Of a DNA stretch of 64,000 bases, positions 1-8,717 are shown piece by piece. Below the pieces are notes generated by a model. The model was not told the DNA's origin. It was given only the letters and a program-made list of their open reading frames with translations, and searched no databases. Both the position numbers and the translations under genes were made by a program. The stretch is taken from NCBI RefSeq assembly GCF_001425705.1, contig NZ_LMDC01000001.1, positions 928,257-992,256 of the forward strand, in the 5' to 3' direction. The number at the start of each line of letters is the position of its first letter. Position 1 is the first letter of the stretch. This DNA is from Pelomonas sp. Root1217. Lineage in GTDB: Bacteria > Pseudomonadota > Gammaproteobacteria > Burkholderiales > Burkholderiaceae_C.

Positions 1-170
1 GGCTGACGCCTGCGCTGTTCAGTGGCCTGCTGCCAGGCGTGATGCGCGCCGAGCTGCTGGCCCAGGGGCGCATCAAGGAGGCGCGGCTGACACGGGGCGA
101 CCTGACTCGTTCCGAGGGCTTGGCATTTTTCAACAGCCTGCGCGGTTGGCTGGTGGCGAAGCTGGCCTGA
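1..170 (+). CDS. C-terminal end of a class IV aminotransferase / aminodeoxychorismate lyase-like protein (partial)
   Basis: The open frame enters from the left edge and stops at TGA 168-170, giving 55 residues. The motif GLLPGVMRAELLAQG followed by EARLT and NSLRGW matches the end of fold-type IV PLP enzymes, in particular the PabC-like domain that is fused to PabB in many Burkholderiales. Such a domain releases 4-aminobenzoate from aminodeoxychorismate in folate synthesis. A stand-alone PabC or a branched-chain aminotransferase relative cannot be excluded because the catalytic lysine lies outside the window. Confidence 0.6.
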   Translation, partial: LTPALFSGLLPGVMRAELLAQGRIKEARLTRGDLTRSEGLAFFNSLRGWLVAKLA

Positions 171-243
171 GCATCGTCAGCTTTGGGGAGGCGGCGAGAC
201 GGCCAGATGCGTCCAATGCCGGATCCAAGCTCGGAGTCACTCC

Positions 244-1542
244 ATGCCCGGCATCCTGATCCGCACCGATGGCCGCCCGCTCCGCGCGGTGCAGGCCTCG
301 CTCGACCGACTACTGCCCGATGTGGACGCACGGATTTTCGCCGTGGACGACCGCCGCGCATTGTTGCGTGGCCACCTGCTGGACGCGCTGGAAGCGCGCT
401 ACCACGCACCGCCTGAAGGCTGGCTCACGTCCCTGGGCGTCGCCGCGGCCCAGCCCCTGAAGGACGAGGAGGCGCTGACCCTTTTGCGCACCCGCGACCG
501 CGAGAGGACGCCCGAACTCGGCCCTCTCGCCGTACCGCGTGTTGGCGGGCGGGACTGGCATCTCGCCAGCGTGCGGGCCCCACAAGCCTGGGCGTTAGTG
601 GGCGGGCCGCAGGGCATCGCCTGGGGCAGCACGCGCGTCGCCCAGATCGACACCGGCTACGTGCCTCACCCGGCTTTGGGCTTCGGTGCGCCAGGCGGCA
701 CATGGATCGACGTGTCCCACGCGCAGACCGACATGCCGGCCGGTTTTGGCGACAACCCCAGCCAGCCCGTCGAACCGGGTGGAGGCATCGACCCGTTGAC
801 CGGCTTCAACGCCGGACATGGAAGCCGCATCGGCGCCACGATCAGCGGTTGCGCGCCCGGTGCTCCGGGCGGCGCTTACTTCGGCGTGGCGCCTCGTGTG
901 CCGCATTTGCCGCGGCGCATCACCGATATGGTCGTCATCGATCACGCCCAGCGCGAGTTCGCCCATGCCTTGAACGCCGCCGTGGCCTGGGGCGCCGGCG
1001 CGGTGAACTGCAGCCTGGCGATGCTGACGTCCCTCTACTTCCCGGAAATCAAGCAGGCGGTGAACGATGCCTACGAGGCCGGTGTCATCCTGGTCTGTGC
1101 AGCCGGCAACTATGTGGACCCGGTGCTGGCGCCGGCCAAATGGCCGCGCACAGTGGCTGTGGGTGGCGTGACGGCAGCGGACCAACCATGGAGTGGCAGC
1201 AGCTTCGGCCCGGAGGTTGACTTCAGCGCGCCGGCCGCTGACCTGCGCCGCGCCGAGCCACTGACGGGCGGCTACGGCGGTGGCGGTGATGGCACCTCCT
1301 ATGCCACCGCGCAGACCACCGGCGCCGCGGCACTCTGGCTCACCTACCGGCGCGCCGATATCGAGGCCGCCTACGGCGGTGAGCGCTGGAAGATTCCCGA
1401 AGCCTTCCGCGTCATCGCCCGCAGCACGGCCCGACAGCCGGCCGGCTGGCAGCCGGGCAGCCATGGTGACGGCATCCTGAACATCGAGGCTCTGCTGATG
1501 GCGGAGCTGCCAACGCAGCTCGTTCACGCCCCGCAGGCCTGA
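244..1542 (+). CDS. S8 family serine peptidase (subtilase)
   Basis: This 432-residue protein has the subtilisin catalytic set in order: Asp136 in VAQIDTGYV, His192 in GHGSRIGATISG, the oxyanion Asn289 in CAAGN, and Ser352 in GTSYATAQTTGAAAL. About 110 residues precede the catalytic domain, with no convincing signal peptide, so export is uncertain. That segment could be a propeptide or an interaction domain. It lies alone between a gene ending at 170 and a convergent DUF2087 gene, so the substrate is unknown. Family assignment is firm; role is not. Confidence 0.9.
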   Translation: MPGILIRTDGRPLRAVQASLDRLLPDVDARIFAVDDRRALLRGHLLDALEARYHAPPEGWLTSLGVAAAQPLKDEEALTLLRTRDRERTPELGPLAVPRVGGRDWHLASVRAPQAWALVGGPQGIAWGSTRVAQIDTGYVPHPALGFGAPGGTWIDVSHAQTDMPAGFGDNPSQPVEPGGGIDPLTGFNAGHGSRIGATISGCAPGAPGGAYFGVAPRVPHLPRRITDMVVIDHAQREFAHALNAAVAWGAGAVNCSLAMLTSLYFPEIKQAVNDAYEAGVILVCAAGNYVDPVLAPAKWPRTVAVGGVTAADQPWSGSSFGPEVDFSAPAADLRRAEPLTGGYGGGGDGTSYATAQTTGAAALWLTYRRADIEAAYGGERWKIPEAFRVIARSTARQPAGWQPGSHGDGILNIEALLMAELPTQLVHAPQA

Positions 1543-2076
1543 TCAGTTGTCGCGCTGGCGCAGCGCCCGCATCAGCGCCATCGCATCCTCGCCCGGCCGT
1601 GCCGGCAGCTTCGTGTAGACCGAGCTGTCCGCCGTGCGCGCCATCAGGCCTTGGGTGACGAGATCACGGCGCAGCGTGCAGTAGTCGCCGAAGCAGTGCC
1701 AGGCCGTGAGGATCTGGTTGACCTCGCGTTCGCGGTAGGGCCGCTTGGCGTCGAAGCGCATCCAAAGGCCCCACAGGGCCATCAACTGCAACGAGCGTTT
1801 GACGGGCAGCCGCTGCAGCCGGCCCTGATCGTCGAACAGGCGCAGCGTGCGGCGGACGATGTCGCTGTGCTCCGTGGGAACAGTGGCGATGATCCGCGGC
1901 AGAGCGGGCGGCCGCGCCTTCAGCATCTGCAGATTGCGATGACCGGCCGCGCGGGCCAACATGTTCAGCAAGGTCTGGTGGCCCGGCGTGGCGGGGTGCG
2001 CCAGCAACTGTGTGCGCAGGGATTTGGTGAAAGTGGACAGGTCGTCCACGACGAGAGGCAGGGATTCACGGGCCAT
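1543..2076 (-). CDS. DUF2087 domain protein
   Basis: The protein has 177 residues from the chosen ATG at 2076, which has a GGAG ribosome site just upstream. The open frame runs further to 2241 but without one. The C-terminal half (RLQRLPVKRSLQLMALWGLW, PYREREVNQIL, CTLRRDLV, GLMAR) fits DUF2087, a small winged-helix-like domain often fused to regulators. The N-terminal half (TFTKSLRTQLL, HQTLLNMLARAAGHRNLQ) resembles the short motif of glyoxalase-like or toxin-related helical segments, but I do not recognise it. It is probably DNA- or RNA-associated, an inference. It converges on the subtilase gene with no spacer. Confidence 0.7.
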   Translation of the reverse strand: MARESLPLVVDDLSTFTKSLRTQLLAHPATPGHQTLLNMLARAAGHRNLQMLKARPPALPRIIATVPTEHSDIVRRTLRLFDDQGRLQRLPVKRSLQLMALWGLWMRFDAKRPYREREVNQILTAWHCFGDYCTLRRDLVTQGLMARTADSSVYTKLPARPGEDAMALMRALRQRDN

Positions 2077-2598
2077 GGTGGCACTCCATGCGCGCGCCAA
2101 CGACGAAAGAGGCTGTGCTCGCCGACTTGCAGCCAGGGCGCACGCGAGGTCCACGTGAACGAAGGCGGTATGCATGGCAGGTTCAGCTCGCGACGGATGC
2201 CGCGCGGCAAGGCCTGGGTGTTCTGCCGACCCGGGCCGCAAGTGTGCCAGAGCTCACACTCGGGCTTCAAGGGTCGTTTCCGTAAAAACCCTGATTCATG
2301 CTACAGTCGCAGCTTCGCTCGGTTCACCCCGAGCTTCGTACGTCTCCTCTGACCTCGTTCGGCCCGCAGTTCCTTGCGGCTTCTCGAACACCCCTCGTGG
2401 ATCGGTCGGCGGCGATGAAGCCGTCGCTTTGACTGTTCCCCCGTGCCGCACCCGACTGCAAGCTGCAGCCCGAGCCGCCCGACACGAGCTTTCTCCCAGC
2501 GACTTTGACTGCTGAACGGCATGGTCTGTTCAGCGCCCGCGTGTCCGCCCTCACTGATTTCCAGGCGGCATGGACGGGCTTTTGACTGAAAGAACGAC
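2077..2598 (+). other. Long intergenic region, 5' leader of the RNA helicase
   Basis: No protein gene is convincing in these 522 bases. The right part looks like an untranslated leader: it contains a 7-bp inverted repeat GCTGAAC/GTTCAGC (2511-2517 and 2528-2534, 10-nt loop). The octamer TTTGACTG occurs three times at 2428, 2504 and 2581, about 76 bases apart. Long structured leaders are common for cold-induced DEAD-box helicases, so post-transcriptional control is plausible. I could not place a promoter with confidence. Confidence 0.45.
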
Positions 2599-4236
2599 AT
2601 GAGTTTCGATACCCTGGGCCTGAACGAAGTGGTCCTGAAGGCCGTGAAAGATTCCGGCTATGAGAACGCCACCGACGTGCAGACGCTCGCCATTCCCGCT
2701 GCCATTGCCAACAAGGACCTGATGGTCTCGGCGCGCACGGGCTCGGGCAAGACCGCTGCCTTCATCCTGCCGGCGCTGGAAAAGATCCTGGCCGCACGTG
2801 GTGACGACAGCAAGAAGCGCGAAAAGGGCAAGGTCTACGGACCCAAGATCCTGGTGCTGGCCCCCACCCGTGAGCTGGCCATGCAGGTCGCCAAGGCCGC
2901 ACAGACCTACGGCCGCTTCATTCCGGGCCTGAAGGTCGCAACCGTGCTGGGCGGCATGCCCTACCCGCTGCAGATCCGCCAGCTGATGGGCCCTTTGGAC
3001 ATCCTGATCGCGACCCCCGGCCGCCTGATCGACCACATCAACTCCGGCAAGTGTGTGCTGGGCAATGTCGAAATGCTGGTGCTGGACGAAGCTGACCGCA
3101 TGCTGGACATGGGCTTCATCGACGACATCACGATGATCGCCGGCAATACCCCTGCCGAGCGCCAGACCGTGATGTTCAGCGCCACGTTCGCCGGCCACGT
3201 CGGCCGTCTCGCGCAAAACCTGCTGAAGGATCCGCAGCGCATCGAGGTCGCCAACCACACCGACACGCACGAGAACATCGAGCAGCGCCTGCACTGGGCC
3301 GACAACCCCCACCACAAGGACCAACTGCTGGAATCCATCCTGGCGCTGCCGGAGATGGAGCAGGCGGTGGTCTTCACCAGCACGCAGCGTGACGCAGACT
3401 GGCTGGCCGATCGCCTGGCCGAGATCGGCCACTCGGTGGCGCCGCTGCACGGCGCGATGCCGCAAGGCAAGCGCAATCGCGTGCTGCAGGCCCTGCGCAG
3501 CAAGCAGGTGCGTGTGCTGGTCGCTACCGACGTTGCCGCTCGCGGCATCGACGTGCCGACGATCAGCCACGTCATCAACTACGGCCTGCCGATGAAGGCT
3601 GAGGACTATGTGCACCGCATCGGCCGCACCGGCCGTGCCGGCCGCCAGGGCCTGGCGATCACGCTGGGCATGCGCGACGACGTGTCCATGATCCGCCGCA
3701 TCCAGCAGTTCACGACGCAGACCATTCCGGTGCAGCAGATCGCCGGCCTCGAGCCCAAGACGCAAGAGCCGCGCATCTTCCCGCCGCGCCCGGCAGGCTC
3801 GTTCGACGACCGCGCCCCGCGTGGCAACTTCGGTGGCCGTCCCGGCTTCGGCAACAAGCCTTTCCGTCGTGAAGAAGGCGGCCGCCCCTTCCACGGTGGT
3901 GGCAAGCCTTTCAGTCATGGTTCTGGCGGCCAGGACCGTGGCTTTGCGCCGCGCGATGATCGTGGCTTCGCCCCGCAAGGCGACAACCGTGGCTTTGCTC
4001 CCCGTGAAGATCGCGGTTTTGCGCCGCAGGGTGACAACCGCGGCTTTGCTCCGCGTGAGGATCGTGGTTTCGCACCGCGTGAAGATCGTGGCTTCCAGCC
4101 CCGTGACGACCGTGGCTTCGCGCCGCGCGCCGAGCGCTCCTTCCAGCCGGCCGGCAAGCCCAGCTTTGGCGCCAAGCCGGCTTTCGGTGACCGCCGTCCG
4201 CCGAGCGGCCCGCGTAAGGGCGGCTTCGGCCGCTGA
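2599..4236 (+). CDS. rhlE: DEAD-box ATP-dependent RNA helicase, RhlE type
   Basis: A 545-residue superfamily 2 helicase that unwinds RNA duplexes. Visible motifs are ARTGSGKT (45-52), PTRELA (89-94), TPGR (139-142), DEAD (163-166), SAT (194-196), RGIDVP and HRIGRTGRAGRQG. The conserved core ends near residue 400. The remaining 145 residues are a low-complexity basic tail rich in Arg, Gly and Phe, with eight tandem copies of a unit like DRGFAPRE, probably an RNA-binding disordered tail. It is monocistronic, ended by a terminator at 4271-4296. RhlE-type helicases act in ribosome maturation and RNA turnover, often in the cold. Confidence 0.93.
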   Translation: MSFDTLGLNEVVLKAVKDSGYENATDVQTLAIPAAIANKDLMVSARTGSGKTAAFILPALEKILAARGDDSKKREKGKVYGPKILVLAPTRELAMQVAKAAQTYGRFIPGLKVATVLGGMPYPLQIRQLMGPLDILIATPGRLIDHINSGKCVLGNVEMLVLDEADRMLDMGFIDDITMIAGNTPAERQTVMFSATFAGHVGRLAQNLLKDPQRIEVANHTDTHENIEQRLHWADNPHHKDQLLESILALPEMEQAVVFTSTQRDADWLADRLAEIGHSVAPLHGAMPQGKRNRVLQALRSKQVRVLVATDVAARGIDVPTISHVINYGLPMKAEDYVHRIGRTGRAGRQGLAITLGMRDDVSMIRRIQQFTTQTIPVQQIAGLEPKTQEPRIFPPRPAGSFDDRAPRGNFGGRPGFGNKPFRREEGGRPFHGGGKPFSHGSGGQDRGFAPRDDRGFAPQGDNRGFAPREDRGFAPQGDNRGFAPREDRGFAPREDRGFQPRDDRGFAPRAERSFQPAGKPSFGAKPAFGDRRPPSGPRKGGFGR

Positions 4237-4270
4237 TCCCGCGGCGGCATCAGCCGCCCGGCGATGATGG

Positions 4271-4296
4271 AGGGTCCGCTGTGCGGGCCCTTTTTT
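4271..4296 (+). terminator. Rho-independent terminator after the RNA helicase gene
   Basis: A strong GC hairpin (GGGTCCGC, short loop, GCGGGCCC) is followed directly by six T residues at 4291-4296. The next gene's ATG comes immediately after the T tract. Confidence 0.85.
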
Positions 4297-4896
4297 ATGA
4301 CCAGTTCCAGCGACAAGCAGACCGGCACCCTCGTCCAATGGGACGACGCCAAGGGCTATGGCTTCATCGCGCCCGACGGCGGCGCTGCCCGCCTCTTTGT
4401 TCACGTCCACGCCTTTGCCGCCCGCGCCGAGCGGCCGGTGGTGGGTGAGCGATTGAGCTTCCAGGCGGGCTCTGACGCCCAGGGCAAGCCGAGGGCGCTG
4501 GCCGTGCGGCCCATCAAGGCGCCCCCGCCACCCGCAGCGCCGCGCGATCGCAGCCGTGTGCTGCTGCTGGTGCCGGCCTTCGCCGGCTTCGTGCTGGCCT
4601 GCCACCTCCTCTGGGGCTTGCCGAACTGGCTCTGGGGCATCTATTCCGCCATGAGCATGGCGACCTTCATCGTCTATGCGCTCGACAAGCGGGCCGCTAG
4701 GCAGGGAGCCTGGCGCGTGGACGAGAAGACCCTGCATGGGCTGTCGCTGGCCTGCGGCTGGCCGGGCGCGTTGCTCGCCCAGCAACTGCTGCGCCACAAG
4801 AACGTGAAGCCAGCGTTCCGGCGCATCTACTGGCTGACGGTCGTCTTCAACATCGCGGCCTTCGCCGCGATCTTCACGCCGCTACTGAAAAGCTGA
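4297..4896 (+). CDS. Cold-shock domain / DUF1294 membrane fusion protein
   Basis: The 199-residue product begins with a cold-shock nucleic-acid-binding domain (GTLVQWDDAKGYGFI and LFVHVHAF correspond to RNP1 and RNP2). A proline-rich linker follows, then a DUF1294 region with three or four membrane helices (VLLLVPAFAGFVLACHL, LWGIYSAMSMATFIVYALDK, IYWLTVVFNIAAFAAIF). This fusion is widespread in proteobacteria; its function is unknown. The ATG at 4297 sits against the T tract of the preceding terminator, with no Shine-Dalgarno sequence. The alternative ATG at 4264 would place the terminator inside the gene, so 4297 is preferred. The last 23 bases overlap the convergent hydratase gene. Confidence 0.8.
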   Translation: MTSSSDKQTGTLVQWDDAKGYGFIAPDGGAARLFVHVHAFAARAERPVVGERLSFQAGSDAQGKPRALAVRPIKAPPPPAAPRDRSRVLLLVPAFAGFVLACHLLWGLPNWLWGIYSAMSMATFIVYALDKRAARQGAWRVDEKTLHGLSLACGWPGALLAQQLLRHKNVKPAFRRIYWLTVVFNIAAFAAIFTPLLKS

Positions 4897-5569
4897 GTTC
4901 GCCCAGGCCTTCGAAGGCCAGCGTGCCGCGGGCCGCACCCGCCAGCGGATGCAGGCCGCCCCAGGCACCGGTCGTCACGATGGTGCCGGCCGGCAAGGTT
5001 GCGCCATGGCGCGTGGCATGGCGCAACCAGGCCGGCAATACGGCGGCCGGATCCGCCAGGGAATGCCCGCCATGGCGGACGACATCGGGCTGGCCGGCGA
5101 GGCTGAGACGCCATTCGACCTGGGCCCACGGCAACGGGCGATAGGGTTGCCAGGCGCCGAGCAGCAGACCGGCGTTGGATTGGTGGTCGGCCATGCGCAG
5201 CAAGGCGGGCGCATCCAGCCCTTCCTGCCAGCGCGAGGCGACCAGTTCGACGGCAACGCATATCGCTTGCGCCCTCCCATCCGCGTCAATGCGCAGCGCC
5301 ACTTCGGCCTCGATGCCAAGCAGTGACGTCCCTGAGACGGGATTGACTGGCGAATGGCTGAACGGACCGTGGGCGCTGGCACCGCCGGACTTCCAGCGGT
5401 CGAAGCGCCAGCCCAGCGCCCGGGCGACGCCGTCTTGCACGGCATAGGCATCGGCCTCATCACGCACGGCGTGGGTCCAGTCGGCGGCATTCAAGCGGCT
5501 GCCGTCACGGTGGCAGACAACCAGGGCATCGATCAGGGCTTGCGTCATGGCTTGAAGTGGAGCGGCCAT
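4874..5569 (-). CDS. 2-keto-4-pentenoate hydratase-like protein (FAH fold)
   Basis: A 231-residue member of the MhpD/fumarylacetoacetase superfamily. Recognisable features are the N-terminal AYAVQDGVARALGWRFDRWK, the metal-ligand segment GIEAEVALRI, and the C-terminal VTTGAWGGLHPLAGAARGTL. These enzymes hydrate 2-hydroxypentadienoates in meta-cleavage of aromatics, but distant members act on other keto acids. It follows the ThuA gene on the same strand with a 5-base gap, so the two are probably co-transcribed. A second, closer MhpD homologue lies at 39849-40643. Confidence 0.75.
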   Translation of the reverse strand: MAAPLQAMTQALIDALVVCHRDGSRLNAADWTHAVRDEADAYAVQDGVARALGWRFDRWKSGGASAHGPFSHSPVNPVSGTSLLGIEAEVALRIDADGRAQAICVAVELVASRWQEGLDAPALLRMADHQSNAGLLLGAWQPYRPLPWAQVEWRLSLAGQPDVVRHGGHSLADPAAVLPAWLRHATRHGATLPAGTIVTTGAWGGLHPLAGAARGTLAFEGLGELSFSVAA

Positions 5570-5574
5570 CGGCC

Positions 5575-6420
5575 TTACTTCTTCTTGGCGTAGCCGGCTT
5601 GGCCGGCTCTGCCGGTGGCCCAGAGAATGCCCTGCGTGACCAGGTCCAGATAGCGGGCGTCCGCGACGGTGGCCGTGGTGTGTCCGAGCGAGGTGCTGAA
5701 AACGCGCGTCTTTCTCGGGCCGAACTCGTTCGTCCAGACGACGACCGTTTCGACGGCCTGCGCTTCTTCGGTAACGCTGCCGTCGGGCTGCCGCCTGCTT
5801 TGCTTCACGATCTGCCTGCCCGTTGCGAGCGCTTTGCCATCGAGGATCTGGACGTTGTTGTAGAGCTCCTCATTGACAGTGGTCCAACCGTCCAGCGTCC
5901 TCGCGATCGGGTGATCCTTGTCGACGAAGGTGATCGCGATGGGTTCAAGCGGTCCGTGGCCAGTCGATTGCAGGCCGAGATATTCGTACCACTGGGCGTT
6001 GTCCGCACCGCGGGCTACCGGCTTGCTGTAGTCGCCGGAGCGAAAACTGTGCATCGCGCAGTGCAGATTGACGGCGGGCAAGCCATCCAGATGGGGTTTC
6101 AGGATGCTTTTGAACGAACTGGGATCGCGCGGGTCGGCTGCGCATTCGTCGTGGATGACCACGTCGTAGCCACGCGCGTAGTCGGGGTTGCCAAAGAGGG
6201 GCAGCGGCGGGCTGCCGGTGGTGTCAGGGCTGTGCATGTGATCCACGACGATGTTCGCCCGCGCCTCGATGCCTGATTTCAGCAGGTCCTTCTGCGCGCC
6301 GTAGTCGTGACAGCAGCCGCCGGTGATGAGCAGGGCACGGATGGGTTTCGATGCGTCCGCCGCGAACGCAGGGAGGGCGGCGAACGCAAGAGCCAGGGCA
6401 AGGACGTGAGGAGGTTTCAT
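5575..6420 (-). CDS. ThuA-like domain protein, exported
   Basis: The 281-residue protein starts with a signal peptide (MKPPHVLALALAFAALPAFAA) followed by RALLITGGCCHDY, the nucleotide-binding-like start of a ThuA fold related to class I glutamine amidotransferases. Family marks include YDVVIHDECAAD, LDGLPAVNLHCAMHSFRSG and TRVFSTSLGHTTATV. ThuA proteins are linked to trehalose or sugar use in rhizobia, and exported versions are common near glycan catabolism genes. The biochemical activity is not established. A second exported ThuA protein is encoded at 58736-59524, but the two are not close copies. Confidence 0.85.
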   Translation of the reverse strand: MKPPHVLALALAFAALPAFAADASKPIRALLITGGCCHDYGAQKDLLKSGIEARANIVVDHMHSPDTTGSPPLPLFGNPDYARGYDVVIHDECAADPRDPSSFKSILKPHLDGLPAVNLHCAMHSFRSGDYSKPVARGADNAQWYEYLGLQSTGHGPLEPIAITFVDKDHPIARTLDGWTTVNEELYNNVQILDGKALATGRQIVKQSRRQPDGSVTEEAQAVETVVVWTNEFGPRKTRVFSTSLGHTTATVADARYLDLVTQGILWATGRAGQAGYAKKK

Positions 6421-6496
6421 AAGGACCTGTGGCGAGGAAGCGGCGGGGGCGAATCTAGCACCCAGGCGCTCCTCGCCAGCAGGCCTGCACGGCGAG

Positions 6497-7297
6497 TCAC
6501 CCGAAGCGGAAACTCGACGCTGTCACGCCGCCCATGAATTCGGTCTCGTGATAGTTGCAGCCTGCGGCCTCGCCCTCGGCCGCGCCGGCGGCGACCATCA
6601 GCGGCAGCAGATGCTCCTCGCGCGGGTGTGCGATCCTCGCGGCCGGCGCCTGGGCCCAGGCCAGCAGCCGCTCGGCGCGCCCTGCGGGCGAGGGCAGGGC
6701 GGACTGCAGCCAAGCATCGAACGCGGCAGACGGTTCACGCCCGGCCATGCCGTACATGCGCAGGTTGTGGAAGCTAAAGCCGCTGCCCAGGATGAGCACG
6801 CCCTCGTCGCGCAGGGGCGCCAGCGCGCGGCCCAGGGCGATGTGCTCGGCCGGGTCCAGTCCGCGCCTGAGCGACAGCTGCACAACCGGCACGTCGGCGT
6901 CCGGATACATCGGCACCAGCGTGCAGAAGGCGCCGTGGTCGAAACCACGCTGGGCGTCGCGTGACGCGGGCAGACCGGCGGCCTGGAGCAGCGCCACGAC
7001 GCGCTCGGCCAGCACCGGGTCGCCCGGCGCGGCGTAGACGACGTCGTAGGTGTGCGGCGGGAAGCCGCCGTAGTCGTAGAGCATGCCCGGCGCGGGCGAG
7101 GTAGTGACCGTGAAGGCGGCCTCTTCCCAGTGGGCTGAGATCATCAGGATGGCCTTTGGCTTCTCGGGCAGCATGGCCGGCAGTGCCTGCAGCGAGGCCT
7201 CGAGCTTGGCGTGCGCCCGGCGGTAGTCGCCGTCCATGAACGGCCAGGGGCCGCCGCCGTGGGACAGGAAGAAGGTGGGTTGGCGAGGGGCTTTCAT
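6497..7297 (-). CDS. Class III extradiol ring-cleavage dioxygenase, DODA/YgiD family
   Basis: A 266-residue protein with the LigB-like fold: LSHGGGP (His13), ISAHWE (His56) and the FDHGAFCTL motif (His121) supply the expected metal and active-site histidines, and ILGSGFSFHNLR is typical of the 4,5-DOPA dioxygenase group. The family opens catecholic rings; the native bacterial substrate is generally unclear. The ATG at 7297 is chosen because the fold starts there, although the open frame continues upstream. It is divergent from the SMC operon with about 100 bases between. Confidence 0.85.
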   Translation of the reverse strand: MKAPRQPTFFLSHGGGPWPFMDGDYRRAHAKLEASLQALPAMLPEKPKAILMISAHWEEAAFTVTTSPAPGMLYDYGGFPPHTYDVVYAAPGDPVLAERVVALLQAAGLPASRDAQRGFDHGAFCTLVPMYPDADVPVVQLSLRRGLDPAEHIALGRALAPLRDEGVLILGSGFSFHNLRMYGMAGREPSAAFDAWLQSALPSPAGRAERLLAWAQAPAARIAHPREEHLLPLMVAAGAAEGEAAGCNYHETEFMGGVTASSFRFG

Positions 7298-7397
7298 GGG
7301 CAAAGAGTAGGCCCCGGCTGGCCGGTCGGGTTTCAACCGGCTTGACGCCGGCGTTCGCAAAACCCGAACGCCAGCCGCCGTTGATAATCCGCGCCCC

Positions 7398-8717
7398 ATG
7401 TCCGACCCCCGCCCCCTCACCGCCGACGACCCGCGCTCGCCGGATGAATTCTTCCGCGACGGCGCCGCGCCGGTGGACTCGCTGCTCTGGTGGCAGCTGG
7501 ACGCCCATGAGGCGCTGATGGCCGCGCAGCGGGCGCTGTTCGGCGGCGAGGCGGCCTGGGTGCGGCTGCGGGTGTGGGTGTTCCTGGAGCTGATGGCCCT
7601 GCCCGCCGCCCGGCTGAGCCGCGACGACCTGAACCGCCACTTCCACCATGTGCGCGAGGACGCGCTGGAGACGGTGCTCAAGCGCCTGCGCGACGCCGGC
7701 CTGCTGCACTGGGAGGCGTCCACCCAGACCTATGCGATCACGCCGCTGGCGCAATCCGTCGTCGGCATGCTGCAGCCGCTGACGGCCGACACGGCGGGTG
7801 CCGACGACGACCTCGCCGCGCTGCTGGCCGGCGTAGCCGGCGCCCACCAGCTCGGCCTGCTGCAACCCCAGCAGCTGGACATGCTGCAGGCCCAGTTGGC
7901 GCGGCTGCGCGAGGAGTTTGCCGACGCCATGGCCAGCGGCAGCGAGTTCGAGCTGCGCCGCGCCAATGTGCGCTTCGAGCGCGCCATGCTGCTGGTGGAC
8001 CGCGCGAGCGACGCCGTCAAGGCCATCATCGAGCAGGCCCAGGCCAGCGGCCATGCGCGGCTGGAACGGCTGGCGCGCGACCTCGCCAGCGCCCAGGCCA
8101 GCCTGCTGGTCATGGCCAGCCAGTTCAACCGAGCGTTGCAGCAGGCCGACCGCCAGCGCGTGACGCTGGGCTCCACCGGCGTGACGACGACCGACCTGCG
8201 CCAGTGGCTGCAGCGTGTGCCCCACCTCGACGCCCTGCTGGGCGATGCGTTGTCCACCGCCGTGCAACCGGTGGTGGTGGCTGCGCAGGAGCTGGTTGAC
8301 GGCGCCGAGGCCGAGTTCGAGCGCGACCGTCCCAAGCCCGCCGACGCCGCGGGCCTGCCTGCCGCCCAGGCCGCACCCGACGGCCGGCTGGAGGTGCTGA
8401 GCCTGCCACCCGAGCTCGGAGCGCTGCAGTTGCTGCTAGACGGCTGGACGGCCGAGGCCCGCGGCACCCAGCCGGTCGCACCAGCGGTGCTGGGCGGGAG
8501 CTACGCGTCGGCCGCCTACCGCGCCCAGTTGCTGCCGCTGCTGGGCGACCCGCAGGCGCGCCACCTCAAGGGCGCGACGGGCGACATGGCGCGCCAGCCC
8601 TGGCGCGTGCGCTGGAGCGCCGAGCAGGGCGAGATCGACGATGCGTTCGTGGCCTGGATGAGCCGGGGCGAACTGGTGAACGAGAACAGCGTGGAACCCG
8701 CGAATGACACCCCTTGA
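7398..8717 (+). CDS. jetA: Wadjet/MksF-type kleisin subunit (JetA-like)
   Basis: First gene of a four-gene SMC operon; 439 residues. Residues about 50-120 look like a winged-helix domain (LETVLKRLRDAGLLHWE, YAITPLAQSVVG). A long helical middle and a C-terminal winged-helix-like end (WRVRWSAEQGEIDDAFVAWM) follow, the arrangement of kleisins that bridge SMC heads. The call rests mainly on position ahead of KITE, SMC and Toprim genes, since kleisin sequences diverge quickly. A GATAAT hexamer at 7383-7388, ten bases before the ATG, hints at a very short leader. It overlaps the next gene by 14 bases. Confidence 0.65.
   Translation: MSDPRPLTADDPRSPDEFFRDGAAPVDSLLWWQLDAHEALMAAQRALFGGEAAWVRLRVWVFLELMALPAARLSRDDLNRHFHHVREDALETVLKRLRDAGLLHWEASTQTYAITPLAQSVVGMLQPLTADTAGADDDLAALLAGVAGAHQLGLLQPQQLDMLQAQLARLREEFADAMASGSEFELRRANVRFERAMLLVDRASDAVKAIIEQAQASGHARLERLARDLASAQASLLVMASQFNRALQQADRQRVTLGSTGVTTTDLRQWLQRVPHLDALLGDALSTAVQPVVVAAQELVDGAEAEFERDRPKPADAAGLPAAQAAPDGRLEVLSLPPELGALQLLLDGWTAEARGTQPVAPAVLGGSYASAAYRAQLLPLLGDPQARHLKGATGDMARQPWRVRWSAEQGEIDDAFVAWMSRGELVNENSVEPANDTP

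Noticed and set aside
2551..4797. 748-residue open frame on the minus strand
   Set aside because: It lies antisense to the well-supported helicase and cold-shock genes, has no family motif, and its composition (runs of Ala, Arg, His) is that of a shadow frame in GC-rich coding DNA.
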